This document shows positions 14,769 through 21,440 of a DNA stretch of 24,280 nucleotides, one piece after another; the stretch's first letter is position 1, and every line of letters starts with the position of its first letter. The translations under genes and the position numbers were made by a program. Source of the DNA: Bacteriovoracaceae bacterium UBA6261 (lineage in GTDB: Bacteria; Bdellovibrionota; Bacteriovoracia; Bacteriovoracales; Bacteriovoracaceae). The notes beneath the pieces were generated by a model. The model was given only the letters and a program-made list of their open reading frames with translations. It searched no databases and was not told the DNA's origin. The DNA lies in contig DJVH01000008.1 of the NCBI GenBank assembly GCA_002440825.1, positions 1 to 24,280 of the forward strand, read 5' to 3'.

Positions 14769-15460
14769 GCGTGTGACTTGAAAATCGCTGAGCCCACGCG
14801 GATATAATCGCTCCCTTCTGCCAAAGCAATTTTATAATCCTGGCTCATGCCCATTGAAAGTTTGAGTTTTGTCTTCAGCTGAAATTTATCTTCTACTGAG
14901 CGGGCAATGGTCGCGAGATCTTTAAAGCAACGGCTGGCCTCTGCTTCAAAATGTTCAGTGCGGATAGTACCCATTGTCATGAGACCGTAAAATTTTAATT
15001 TCGAGGGTCCTCGTCCCAATAAAAGCTGTATCGCCATAGTCAATTCTTCGGCAGATTCAAAGCCCGTTTTTTCATCTTCATGTGAAGTATTGACCTGAAA
15101 AAAAAGTTTTAATTCAGGGCCGTGAAAATCGTTTTCACGCTTGAGAAGCTCTTCCAAAAGACGAAGTGAATCGACAGAATGAATGGCATAGAGATGAGGG
15201 ATTTTGAGCAGGTCGCGAACTTTATTTGTTTGAAGGTGGCCTATCATATGCCACTTCACTTTAGTAAGAGATCGCTCTTCAAAGACCTTCGCTTTTTCCG
15301 CAAGATCCTGAACCCGGTTTTCACCAAAATCATATTGGTGGGCCTCGTAGGCAGCGATAACATCTTCCACTGGAGAATATTTTGTCACCGCCACCAGCTG
15401 GGCACCTTTGATTTCTTTTTTAATCACACTTAGATTTTTGGCGATCTCAGTACTTCTCAT
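14765..15460 (-). CDS. yggS: Pyridoxal-phosphate homeostasis protein (YggS/PLPBP family)
   Basis: 231 residues. The PLP-binding Lys27 lies in LVAVTKYSP. Other hallmarks are DFGENRVQDL, WHMIGHLQTNKV, IHSVDS, FFQVNTS, YGLMTMGT, and the phosphate-binding C-terminus LSMGMSQDYKIAL plus IRVGSAIF. The family folds as the N-terminal barrel of alanine racemase and buffers PLP in the cytoplasm without a known catalytic activity. The start ATG overlaps the stop of the upstream small gene by one base (TAATG), so the two are translationally coupled. The 3' end overlaps the DUF1653 gene by 4 bp on the other strand. Confidence 0.96.
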   Translation of the reverse strand: MRSTEIAKNLSVIKKEIKGAQLVAVTKYSPVEDVIAAYEAHQYDFGENRVQDLAEKAKVFEERSLTKVKWHMIGHLQTNKVRDLLKIPHLYAIHSVDSLRLLEELLKRENDFHGPELKLFFQVNTSHEDEKTGFESAEELTMAIQLLLGRGPSKLKFYGLMTMGTIRTEHFEAEASRCFKDLATIARSVEDKFQLKTKLKLSMGMSQDYKIALAEGSDYIRVGSAIFKSHA

Positions 15461-15777
15461 TATTCAGCTTCTTTTTTCTTCTTAAATCTGAATTTGGCCT
15501 CGACTTCGACATCGTAGCGGTCGAGAATATCAGTCGCGATTTTTGATGCGTCCACTTTAGAAAGATAGTTGCGAAGCTCTTCACGAATACCATTGGTGAA
15601 ATCTTCTTTTGCACCTTTGGCATTTTGAACCAGTCCCGAGACGATATCTTTTGGGAGTGGCAGGTCTTCGAGAATCTTCTTTACTGACTCTTCCGTCATA
15701 AAAGCGGCACCGACACCAACAGAGACGACTTTCTTGATAATATCCCCTAATGGTTTTTCTTTTTTATCTTCTTTCAT
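15460..15777 (-). CDS. Phasin-like conserved small protein
   Basis: 105 residues. The core GVGAAFMTEESVKKILEDLP, then LPKDIVSGLVQNAKGAKEDF and IREELRNYLSKVD, is amphipathic helix. The end VEVEAKFRFKKKKEAE is a short basic beta-like tail. From memory this pattern (an FMTEES motif, helical middle, AKFRFKPK-like end) recurs in small deltaproteobacterial proteins sometimes labelled phasin-superfamily; function is not known. No PHA synthase is in the window, so a granule role is not supported. It lies 6 nt after the Coq10-like gene and overlaps yggS by one base, in the order Coq10-like, this gene, yggS. Confidence 0.8.
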   Translation of the reverse strand: MKEDKKEKPLGDIIKKVVSVGVGAAFMTEESVKKILEDLPLPKDIVSGLVQNAKGAKEDFTNGIREELRNYLSKVDASKIATDILDRYDVEVEAKFRFKKKKEAE

Positions 15778-15783
15778 AAACGT

Positions 15784-16209
15784 CTACTTGGCCTTTGCTC
15801 TTTTAAAGAAAGAATTCATCATCGTCGGAAGATTTTTTTCAGTCAGAGCTGAAAGAATTGAACTCGGGGCAAACATTTTAAAATCAAGATCAAGTGAGTA
15901 AGTGACTTCCGTCTTGCCGTTGCCAAGATCTTTGAGTTTCCACTCTCCATCGTTTTTCTTGAAAAGATCACCTGAATCAAGAGTCCAGCTCAGTCGGCTT
16001 GGGCGTTCTTGTTTTAAATTGATTGTGTATTTAAAACTTTTGATCATATTCAGGTTGTATTCAACCTTTGCCGTTTTTTCATCTTTAGCGAGAACTTTAA
16101 TTCCACTTACGCCATCAACAAACTCAGGATATTTTTCATAATCCACGAGTACATCGTAAAGCTTGTTAATATCAACATCGATGACTTCTGTCCTTGAAGC
16201 ACTGGCCAT
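15784..16209 (-). CDS. SRPBCC (Coq10/RatA START-like) protein
   Basis: 141 residues from the ATG at 16209. It matches the START/SRPBCC lipid-binding fold: SRTEVIDVDINKLYDVLVDY, EKYPEFVDGVSGIKVL, VEYNLNMIKSFKYTINL, RLSWTLDSGDLFKKNDGEW, VTYSLDLDF, and a C-terminal helix NLPTMMNSFFKRAK. Relatives include Coq10 (quinone chaperone) and RatA; the ligand here is unknown. The start is set by AGGAG 5 nt upstream and an extended -10 just beyond it. The frame is open 19 codons further to a GTG, and those codons would read as a good signal peptide ending Ala-Ser-Ala. If that start were used the protein would be periplasmic, but the GTG has no Shine-Dalgarno site. Confidence 0.85.
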   Translation of the reverse strand: MASASRTEVIDVDINKLYDVLVDYEKYPEFVDGVSGIKVLAKDEKTAKVEYNLNMIKSFKYTINLKQERPSRLSWTLDSGDLFKKNDGEWKLKDLGNGKTEVTYSLDLDFKMFAPSSILSALTEKNLPTMMNSFFKRAKAK

Positions 16210-16214
16210 AACCA

Positions 16215-16219
16215 CTCCT
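16215..16219 (-). promoter_or_regulatory. Shine-Dalgarno site of the Coq10-like gene
   Basis: AGGAG on the minus strand, 5 nt before the ATG at 16209. It decides for the shorter, cytoplasmic form of the protein. Confidence 0.7.
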
Positions 16220-16243
16220 GAAAATAAAATTAGTACAAAAACT

Positions 16244-16252
16244 AGTATAGCA
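16244..16252 (-). promoter_or_regulatory. Extended -10 promoter before the Coq10-like gene
   Basis: TGC followed directly by TATACT on the minus strand is an extended -10 element (TGn-TATAAT type). No good -35 is present at 16-18 nt, as is common for extended -10 promoters. Transcription would start near 16237, giving a leader of about 27 nt that contains the AGGAG site. It lies inside the alternative N-terminal extension, which argues against that extension being translated from this promoter. Confidence 0.5.
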
Positions 16253-16269
16253 GATTTTTTAAACACAAA

Positions 16270-17223
16270 TTAATAACGTGGCTTTGTATCAAAATGGTGC
16301 TCGGCCTCGATGTGTCGGATTGTTCCTGAACTCGATCTCATCACGATTGAATGAGTGATGGCACCCCATGATTTAAACTGTACGCCCTTTAAAAAGTTTC
16401 CTGTCGTTACACCTGTAGCGACAAACATGACATTTCCGCGGGCAAGGTCATCAAGCTTGAAAACTTTATTGACGTCCGCAATGCCCATTTTTTTTGCTCG
16501 GTTAATTTCTTCTTCATTTCTCCACTGAAGAATACCCTGGAAATCCCCACCCATGCATCTCATCGCTGCAGCGGCAAGAACACCTTCCGGCGCGCCTCCG
16601 ATACCGAAAAGAATATCCACACCGGAGTTTGGATCACAGCAGGCGATCGCTGCAGAAACGTCACCGTCGCCGATCAACTGGATACGGGCCCCTGCTTCTC
16701 TGATTTCGCCGATAAGCTCTTTGTGGCGAGGTCTATCGAGAACGATCGCCGTTAAATCGGCGATACGGCATTTTTTAGCTTCCGCGAGACGGCGCAGGTT
16801 TTCTTTTGCGGATTCATTGATATCGATTAAACCCTTTCCTTCACGACCGCAGGCAATCTTTTTCATGTACGTATCGGGTGCGTGAAGAAAATTTCCTTTT
16901 TCAGCAATCGCCATAACAGAAATGGAATTGTAGCCACCAGTTGCACAGACTGTTGTACCTTCAAGAGGATCAAGAGCAATTTCCAGCTCGGCCCCTTTTC
17001 CTGACCCGACTTTCTCTCCGATATAAAGCATCGGAGCTTCATCGCGTTCGCCTTCGCCGATGACAACGGTTGCATCGCACTCAACGGAATCAAGCATGGC
17101 CCTCATGGCATCGACTGCCGCCTGGTCGGCCGCTTTTTCATCTCCACGACCCATCAAACGGGCCGAAGCAATAGCTGCCATTTCAGTTACGCGTACAAAT
17201 TCCAATGCGAGGTTGCGATTCAT
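16270..17223 (-). CDS. glpX: Fructose-1,6-bisphosphatase, class II
   Basis: 317 residues, close to the family's usual length of 320-335. Metal and phosphate ligands align with GlpX: Asp33, Glu57 (VVIGEGERDEAPM), and Asp85 and Glu88 in LDPLEGT. Further hallmarks are TGGYNSISVMAIAEKG, YMKKIACG, LIGDGDVSAAIA, and DILFGIGGAPEGVLAAAA. It hydrolyses fructose-1,6-bisphosphate in gluconeogenesis in the cytoplasm. GGAGA lies 8 nt before the ATG. A consensus promoter and a terminator-like hairpin precede it (17236-17298). The Coq10-like gene follows after 60 bp with its own promoter, so this is probably a one-gene unit with possible read-through. Confidence 0.97.
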   Translation of the reverse strand: MNRNLALEFVRVTEMAAIASARLMGRGDEKAADQAAVDAMRAMLDSVECDATVVIGEGERDEAPMLYIGEKVGSGKGAELEIALDPLEGTTVCATGGYNSISVMAIAEKGNFLHAPDTYMKKIACGREGKGLIDINESAKENLRRLAEAKKCRIADLTAIVLDRPRHKELIGEIREAGARIQLIGDGDVSAAIACCDPNSGVDILFGIGGAPEGVLAAAAMRCMGGDFQGILQWRNEEEINRAKKMGIADVNKVFKLDDLARGNVMFVATGVTTGNFLKGVQFKSWGAITHSIVMRSSSGTIRHIEAEHHFDTKPRY

Positions 17224-17235
17224 ATGTGTTTCTCC

Positions 17236-17268
17236 AAATAAAAAGTGGCGTCTTTCGAATACGCCACT
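17236..17268 (-). terminator. Hairpin with T tract between the PilZ gene and glpX
   Basis: On the minus strand: AGTGGCGT (17268-17261), a 9 nt loop, ACGCCACT (17251-17244), then TTTTTATTT-like sequence. The perfect 8 bp stem plus T tract reads as an intrinsic terminator for the PilZ gene. However, it lies only 1 nt downstream of a TATAAT -10, so it could also form in the glpX leader or serve as an operator. Confidence 0.7.
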
Positions 17269-17269
17269 G

Positions 17270-17298
17270 ATTATAAAAGGGAAATGTTCAAACGTTAA
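17270..17298 (-). promoter_or_regulatory. Sigma-70-type promoter of glpX
   Basis: TTAACG at 17298-17293 (4 of 6 matches), an exact 17 nt spacer, and a perfect TATAAT at 17275-17270 on the minus strand. Transcription should start near 17263, at the first arm of the inverted repeat. The -35 lies 3 nt after the PilZ stop codon. Confidence 0.6.
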
Positions 17299-17301
17299 GT
17301 T

Positions 17302-18102
17302 TTATCCGCCTAGCTTGTAGACTAAAAATTCACGGGCCGAAAGAGGAAGATTTTCGTCACTGATTTTCTTAACAACGCCTAAGGCCATCTCGATTTTAGA
17401 ACTGTCAGCGCCTTCATCAATTTGAAAAACAAATTCATCTTCAAGCGACAACGGTGTGTCGAGGTCTCTTTGAGTCATAATTCTTCCCGTTCGAAGACCT
17501 ACGCCTTCTTCCCACTCAATGAAATGCTCCATGAAAAGAACCTGAAAGCGGGAAATGCCCGAACTGGTGTGTTCCCAGACGAAAATTTCGAGAACGCCGT
17601 CTGACTTCAGCCAATACTTGAGATTATTGGGAAGATCGAGGTCCATATTATTTTTGTGAAGTGGTTTAATATGCGAAACAATATTGTCGTAGGAGAGAAA
17701 ACTGCGCATTTTTTCTTCAAAGCTTATACTGGATTCAAAACTTAAACCTATGCATGATTCTCTTACCCATTGAACTTTACCTTTCAGAGCAAGATTTGAA
17801 CCGCGCCATTGAAGATTGCCGGTAATAGTCTTTCCCTGGGAGTAATTGTGAGTCCCATCTTTGAAAGATAGCTGCATACCTGTCAGTGAAATATCTTTTA
17901 CTTCAAAAACCATTTTATTGTCGTGCCCGTTATCAGCACCACTGTCTTCTTTAAAAATCATTAATCCAAACGGAAAACGCGGGAATACTCTTTTCTCCAG
18001 TTCCTGATAATCTGTTTTAATTAAACTCAAGTGTCTTTCCATCAGCTCGTACTCCGTTTTTGGCATTCCATTTTTTTGGCAATAGGTTTTGTGATCTTTC
18101 AT
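17302..18102 (-). CDS. PilZ domain protein (probable c-di-GMP receptor)
   Basis: 266 residues. The PilZ signature is complete: RVFPR (Arg38 and Arg42 of RxxxR) and DISLTG (Asp70, Ser72, Gly75 of D/NxSxxG), with the following strands up to VRESCIGLSFES near residue 125. Residues 1-35 are a helical, charged lead-in with no membrane segment. Residues 130-266 form a second domain I do not recognise (LKYWLKSDGVLEIFVWEH, FQVLFMEHFIEWEEG, FVFQIDEGADSSKIEM, REFLVYKLGG), mixed alpha/beta and soluble. It is a likely cytoplasmic c-di-GMP effector with an unknown output. It is divergent from pgsA across a 44 bp gap. Confidence 0.88.
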   Translation of the reverse strand: MKDHKTYCQKNGMPKTEYELMERHLSLIKTDYQELEKRVFPRFPFGLMIFKEDSGADNGHDNKMVFEVKDISLTGMQLSFKDGTHNYSQGKTITGNLQWRGSNLALKGKVQWVRESCIGLSFESSISFEEKMRSFLSYDNIVSHIKPLHKNNMDLDLPNNLKYWLKSDGVLEIFVWEHTSSGISRFQVLFMEHFIEWEEGVGLRTGRIMTQRDLDTPLSLEDEFVFQIDEGADSSKIEMALGVVKKISDENLPLSAREFLVYKLGG

Positions 18103-18146
18103 CTCTTAGGTTAAAATAGTCTTCAATTAAATATAAGAAGGAAAAA

Positions 18147-18845
18147 ATGGATCACGATAAAACCCACGGTTCGCAGCCTGTTCCAACTTCGCACCATCCG
18201 AACGAGTGGGAAATTGACAATCTTCCCAATCGATTGACGATGTTTAGAGTCGTTTTAATTCCTATTATTTTACTCTCTTTGATTCTGGTGCAGTACCAAC
18301 TGCGCATTGGCCGGGAAGTGTATTTACCGACCAAACTACTAAACTATATAGCTGCCTGGACTTTTGTAGCAGCTTCCATTACAGATTTTTTTGACGGCTA
18401 TATTGCCCGCAAAAGAAAAATCGTCACGGTCTTTGGTTCTTTTCTGGATCCTATAGCGGATAAATTTCTGGTTATTTCATCTCTCATCATGCTTCTTGCT
18501 CTCAATCGCATTCATGTGGTCACTGTTCTCATTCTCGTCCTTCGCGAAATGTATATTACGGCCTTGAGATTGCTCGCGATGGAAAAAGGCTTATCCGTAC
18601 CGGTCGGCACTTTGGGTAAATGGAAAACGGCCACTCAGATGGTTGGTGTCCCTCTGTTGATGGCCTACGATATTCCCTGGGGAATCGACATGCCTCTTCT
18701 GGGCACGATTGCTATTTATCTGGCCGCTCTTTTTTCAATTTATTCGGCCCTTGAATATTCTTTGGGCTTTATCCGAAAAATACAAAAAATTCGCCGCGAA
18801 CACCGCAGACAAAAAAGAGCGGATCGACAAACTCACAAGGACTAA
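18147..18845 (+). CDS. pgsA: CDP-diacylglycerol-glycerol-3-phosphate 3-phosphatidyltransferase
   Basis: 232 residues. The CDP-alcohol phosphatidyltransferase motif DGxxARx8Gx3Dx3D runs from Asp83 to Asp105 with all residues in place (DGYIAR, then Gly97, Asp101, Asp105). It is preceded by NRLTMFRVVLIPIILLS, the usual first helix region. About six membrane helices are visible. It makes phosphatidylglycerophosphate, the committed step to phosphatidylglycerol and cardiolipin, in the inner membrane. The first 25 residues and the last 25 (basic, KIRREHRRQKRADRQTHKD) extend beyond the shortest homologues. AAGGA lies 6 nt before the ATG. It is the first gene of a four-gene co-directional run; serB follows after 2 nt. 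Confidence 0.93.
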   Translation: MDHDKTHGSQPVPTSHHPNEWEIDNLPNRLTMFRVVLIPIILLSLILVQYQLRIGREVYLPTKLLNYIAAWTFVAASITDFFDGYIARKRKIVTVFGSFLDPIADKFLVISSLIMLLALNRIHVVTVLILVLREMYITALRLLAMEKGLSVPVGTLGKWKTATQMVGVPLLMAYDIPWGIDMPLLGTIAIYLAALFSIYSALEYSLGFIRKIQKIRREHRRQKRADRQTHKD

Positions 18846-18847
18846 GT

Positions 18848-20047
18848 GTGAACAGCTTAAGTGGAAAAATTATTCTCGTCACAGTCTCTGGACCTGACTT
18901 CCCGGGAATCACAGCGCGACTGATGAAAATCATCAGCGAATATGCTGTCGATGTTCTCGATATGGGTCAGGCAGTCACTCACGGACTTCTCTCTTTGTCT
19001 TTCGTACTCGGACTGAACTCCGATGAAAAAACTCAAAACGGAAACGTGCTCAAAGATTTATTGTTTGAGGCCAACATGATGGGCCTTTCTCTTTCCTACA
19101 AAGTTGTTGAGCAAAACATTCATACTCCGGAAATGGAAGGCGATAAATTTATCGTCACATGCGTCTCACCGACTAAAGTAACGGCCAGTTTCGTTGCTGA
19201 TCTTGCTCAGGTGCTTGCAATGTATAAGATCAACATCGAACGCATCGATAAAGTGTCCCCCCGTGAATTTTCTTCAATGGAAATTTCCACAAGCATTCCT
19301 AAAACACTTGAGACAAAAGCTTTGAAAGAGCACCTCATGCAGGTTTCTACCAAACACAAAATCGACGTCGCTTTTTTAAAAGACAACGTTTTCAGACGCA
19401 ATAAACGCCTTATCGTCTTTGATATGGACTCGACACTGATTCAGACCGAGGTTATCGATGAACTCGCTGATCTGGCCGGTGCGGGTGATGAAGTGCGTGC
19501 CATTACTCACAGAGCAATGAACGGCGAAATTGATTTTGATGAATCACTCAAGCTGCGCGTGTCTAAACTAAAAGGACTTGAGACGGCTAAAATGCAGGAG
19601 ATTTTAGAAAATCTCCCTCTCACTCCGGGTGTAGAAGAATTTATTAAAACAATTAAATCTCTGGGCTATAAAGTCGCGTTAATCTCAGGGGGATTTAACT
19701 TTTTTGCCGATGCCTTGAAAATTAAGCTCGGACTGGACTATTCTTTTGCGAACGAACTTCAAATAGAAGACGGAAAACTGACGGGACACGTAACGGGAAC
19801 GATCGTCAATGCCAACCAGAAAGCGATTCTTGTTAAGCTCATCGCTCAACAGGAAAATATTTCGCTTGAACAGGTTGTCGCTATCGGCGACGGTGCCAAT
19901 GATCTCCCGATGCTTGCAACAGCAGGATTGGGAATCGCGTTTCACGCAAAAGATGTCGTGAGAAAAGCAGCTCAACAACATTTGAGCCACGGACCGATGA
20001 CATCGATCCTTTACTTTTTAGGAATTCCCGGGCCGACAGGGCTTTAG
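18848..20047 (+). CDS. serB: Phosphoserine phosphatase with tandem ACT domains
   Basis: 399 residues from a GTG, with AAGGA 6 nt upstream. Residues about 5-90 (ILVTVSGPDFPGITARLMKI) and 98-180 (KFIVTCVSPTKVTASFVADL) are two ACT-like domains. The HAD phosphatase domain follows: VFDMDSTLI with nucleophile Asp192 and Asp194, GEIDFDESLKLRV, ISGGFNFFADALK, and AIGDGANDLPML. All HAD motifs are intact, so it should release serine from phosphoserine. The double-ACT layout matches the long SerB form found in mycobacteria and Pseudomonas rather than the short E. coli type, and suggests amino-acid feedback. It lies in the pgsA-serB-panD-LRR operon. Confidence 0.96.
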   Translation: MNSLSGKIILVTVSGPDFPGITARLMKIISEYAVDVLDMGQAVTHGLLSLSFVLGLNSDEKTQNGNVLKDLLFEANMMGLSLSYKVVEQNIHTPEMEGDKFIVTCVSPTKVTASFVADLAQVLAMYKINIERIDKVSPREFSSMEISTSIPKTLETKALKEHLMQVSTKHKIDVAFLKDNVFRRNKRLIVFDMDSTLIQTEVIDELADLAGAGDEVRAITHRAMNGEIDFDESLKLRVSKLKGLETAKMQEILENLPLTPGVEEFIKTIKSLGYKVALISGGFNFFADALKIKLGLDYSFANELQIEDGKLTGHVTGTIVNANQKAILVKLIAQQENISLEQVVAIGDGANDLPMLATAGLGIAFHAKDVVRKAAQQHLSHGPMTSILYFLGIPGPTGL

Positions 20048-20063
20048 GGAGTTTAATGAGATT

Positions 20064-20408
20064 ATGTTAAGAGAAGTTTTGCAAAGTAAAATTCATAAAG
20101 CGACCATCACCGAAGCTGATATCGCTTATATTGGCTCAATCACGATTGATCAGGATCTGCTCGATCGCATTGATCTCTGGCCTGGACAAAAAGTGACCGT
20201 TGTTTCCAACACCAGCGGGCACAGACTTGAAACTTATGTTATAGCAGGAGCACGAGGCTCCGGAATGATATGTATGAATGGTGCAGCTGCGCATTTGATA
20301 AAAAAAGGCGATGAAGTCATCATCTTCAGCTACGCTCTTTCAGACAGACAAATTAAACCTAAGTGTATTTTAGTCGATTCCAATAACAAGTACGTTCAGG
20401 ATTTATAA
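20064..20408 (+). CDS. panD: Aspartate 1-decarboxylase
   Basis: 114 residues, near the usual 115-140. The self-cleavage site is Gly24-Ser25 in AYIGSITID; Ser25 would become the pyruvoyl cofactor. Other hallmarks are LQSKIHKATIT, LWPGQKVTVVSN, RLETYVIAGARGSGMICMNGAAAHLIKKGD, and IIFSYA. It decarboxylates aspartate to beta-alanine for pantothenate and CoA synthesis. No panB or panC is nearby, and no PanZ/PanM maturation factor is in the window. It lies 16 nt after serB and 4 nt before the LRR gene. Confidence 0.96.
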   Translation: MLREVLQSKIHKATITEADIAYIGSITIDQDLLDRIDLWPGQKVTVVSNTSGHRLETYVIAGARGSGMICMNGAAAHLIKKGDEVIIFSYALSDRQIKPKCILVDSNNKYVQDL

Positions 20409-20412
20409 GAAT

Positions 20413-21003
20413 ATGTGGATGGAAAAAAAAGTTGTCCTAAAATGCGAAAGCAATGAACAGAAGTTTCCCATTGAAGTGTTGAACCAATGGGACATCACAG
20501 AGCTGGAAATCATTGGTGGATGTTTTTCCTATTTTCCTGAAGACATTGCGATTTTAAAACATCTCAAAAAACTGACAGTTGTTTCCACCAAAATTAAATC
20601 GATCCCCAGAGAGATTTTTGATTTACCTGAACTCTCCTACCTGAGCCTCAAAAATAATCAACTGACAGAACTTCCGGAACTCAAAACCAAATCAAAACTT
20701 AAAACCTTGATCCTTGGCAGAAACAAGCTTACATCGATCGATCAGATTCTTCCTTTCATCACTGACGTAAGAACTCTCGATTTATCCGGAAACGAAATTG
20801 AGACACTCTCTCAACGATTCATGCTTTTAAGAGAATTGCAAAGATTGAATCTAGATTCAAACAAACTCAGAACACTTCCTGTCTGGATGAAAGATGTAGG
20901 TGAGCTCGCTCATTTGTCAGTTGAAAGAAATCCCTTTTCTTCAAATGAAAAAGCGCGTATTGAACGCGACCTGGGCATCAGCCTTACAACAACTCTTGAA
21001 TAA
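20413..21003 (+). CDS. Cytoplasmic leucine-rich repeat protein
   Basis: 196 residues, no signal peptide. About six repeats of the LxxLxLxxNxLxxLP type run from about residue 28 to 180: for example LPELSYLSLKNNQLTELPEL, LKTLILGRNKLTSI, VRTLDLSGNEIETL, and LQRLNLDSNKLRTLPVWM. They form a short arc likely to bind a protein partner. The capping residues at the end (NPFSSNEKARIERDL) are typical. The partner is unknown. It follows panD by 4 nt in the pgsA-serB-panD operon, but nothing in its sequence ties it to those pathways. Two ATGs (20413 and 20419) are possible starts; no strong Shine-Dalgarno site chooses between them. Confidence 0.88.
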   Translation: MWMEKKVVLKCESNEQKFPIEVLNQWDITELEIIGGCFSYFPEDIAILKHLKKLTVVSTKIKSIPREIFDLPELSYLSLKNNQLTELPELKTKSKLKTLILGRNKLTSIDQILPFITDVRTLDLSGNEIETLSQRFMLLRELQRLNLDSNKLRTLPVWMKDVGELAHLSVERNPFSSNEKARIERDLGISLTTTLE

Positions 21004-21013
21004 TGCTTTTTTT

Positions 21014-21361
21014 TTAAATGCGGATGCGGGCATTGGCCTTACGAAGGCGCTCTGTAAGCGTGTGCAGAAGCGCTGAAAACCATTTTGGCATAGTCTCCAT
21101 TGTCTGCTCAAGCTTCTCGGCAGGAATTTTCACTAAAACACATTCTGAAAGCGCTTTAACCGAAGCTGATCTTGGTTGCTTGTCTAAAAAAGACATTTCA
21201 CCAACGAGTTCGCCGGCAATGATATTGCCGATCTGATGATCGCCGTCGCCTCTGCGTTTATAAACAACCAGTGTTCCCGATTGAAGGTAATACATTTCCG
21301 TACTCTCTTCACCTTCACGCATAAGATAATCGTTGGGCATCAGTCGAACTGTTTCAGACAT
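21014..21361 (-). CDS. Single-domain cyclic-nucleotide-binding protein
   Basis: 115 residues forming one CNMP-binding fold and nothing else. Strand LMREGEESTEMYYLQSGTLV leads to the phosphate-binding cassette ELVGEMSFLDKQPRSASVKA, with the conserved Gly-Glu and Pro-Arg-Ser-Ala, and then the C-helix (MPKWFSALLHTLTERLRKAN). The Arg that contacts the cyclic phosphate in CRP/PKA relatives is present. There is no DNA-binding helix-turn-helix, so it is not a CRP-type regulator; it may act as a stand-alone sensor or a subunit. AGGAAGG lies 6 nt before the ATG. It is downstream of clpB on the same strand but separated by a hairpin. The start codon lies in an inverted repeat. Confidence 0.88.
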   Translation of the reverse strand: MSETVRLMPNDYLMREGEESTEMYYLQSGTLVVYKRRGDGDHQIGNIIAGELVGEMSFLDKQPRSASVKALSECVLVKIPAEKLEQTMETMPKWFSALLHTLTERLRKANARIRI

Positions 21362-21401
21362 GCTAAACCTTCCTCATAGATATTTTTAATTAGTTTAGCA
21401 T
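21360..21401 (-). promoter_or_regulatory. Inverted repeat enclosing the ribosome site and start codon
   Basis: On the minus strand ATGCTAAAC (21401-21393) and GTTTAGCAT (21368-21360) are perfect 9 bp arms separated by 24 nt. The loop holds the AGGAAGG ribosome site, and the second arm includes the A and U of the start codon of the cyclic-nucleotide-binding gene. It could be a translational switch, an operator, or chance. Confidence 0.4.
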
Positions 21402-21405
21402 AAGA

Positions 21406-21428
21406 AGGGGTGACGACAAGTCACCCCT
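21406..21428 (-). terminator. clpB: Hairpin terminator downstream of clpB
   Basis: AGGGGTGAC-TTGTC-GTCACCCCT on the minus strand, a perfect 9 bp GC-rich stem 12 nt after the clpB stop. The following TTCTTAT is only moderately T-rich, so termination may be partial, letting some transcripts reach the next gene. Confidence 0.6.
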
Positions 21429-21440
21429 GTTTGGATCCAC

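Noticed and set aside
15460..15777. Assigning the phasin-like gene a polyhydroxyalkanoate role
   Set aside because: No PHA synthase, depolymerase or other granule gene is nearby; only helical character supports it.
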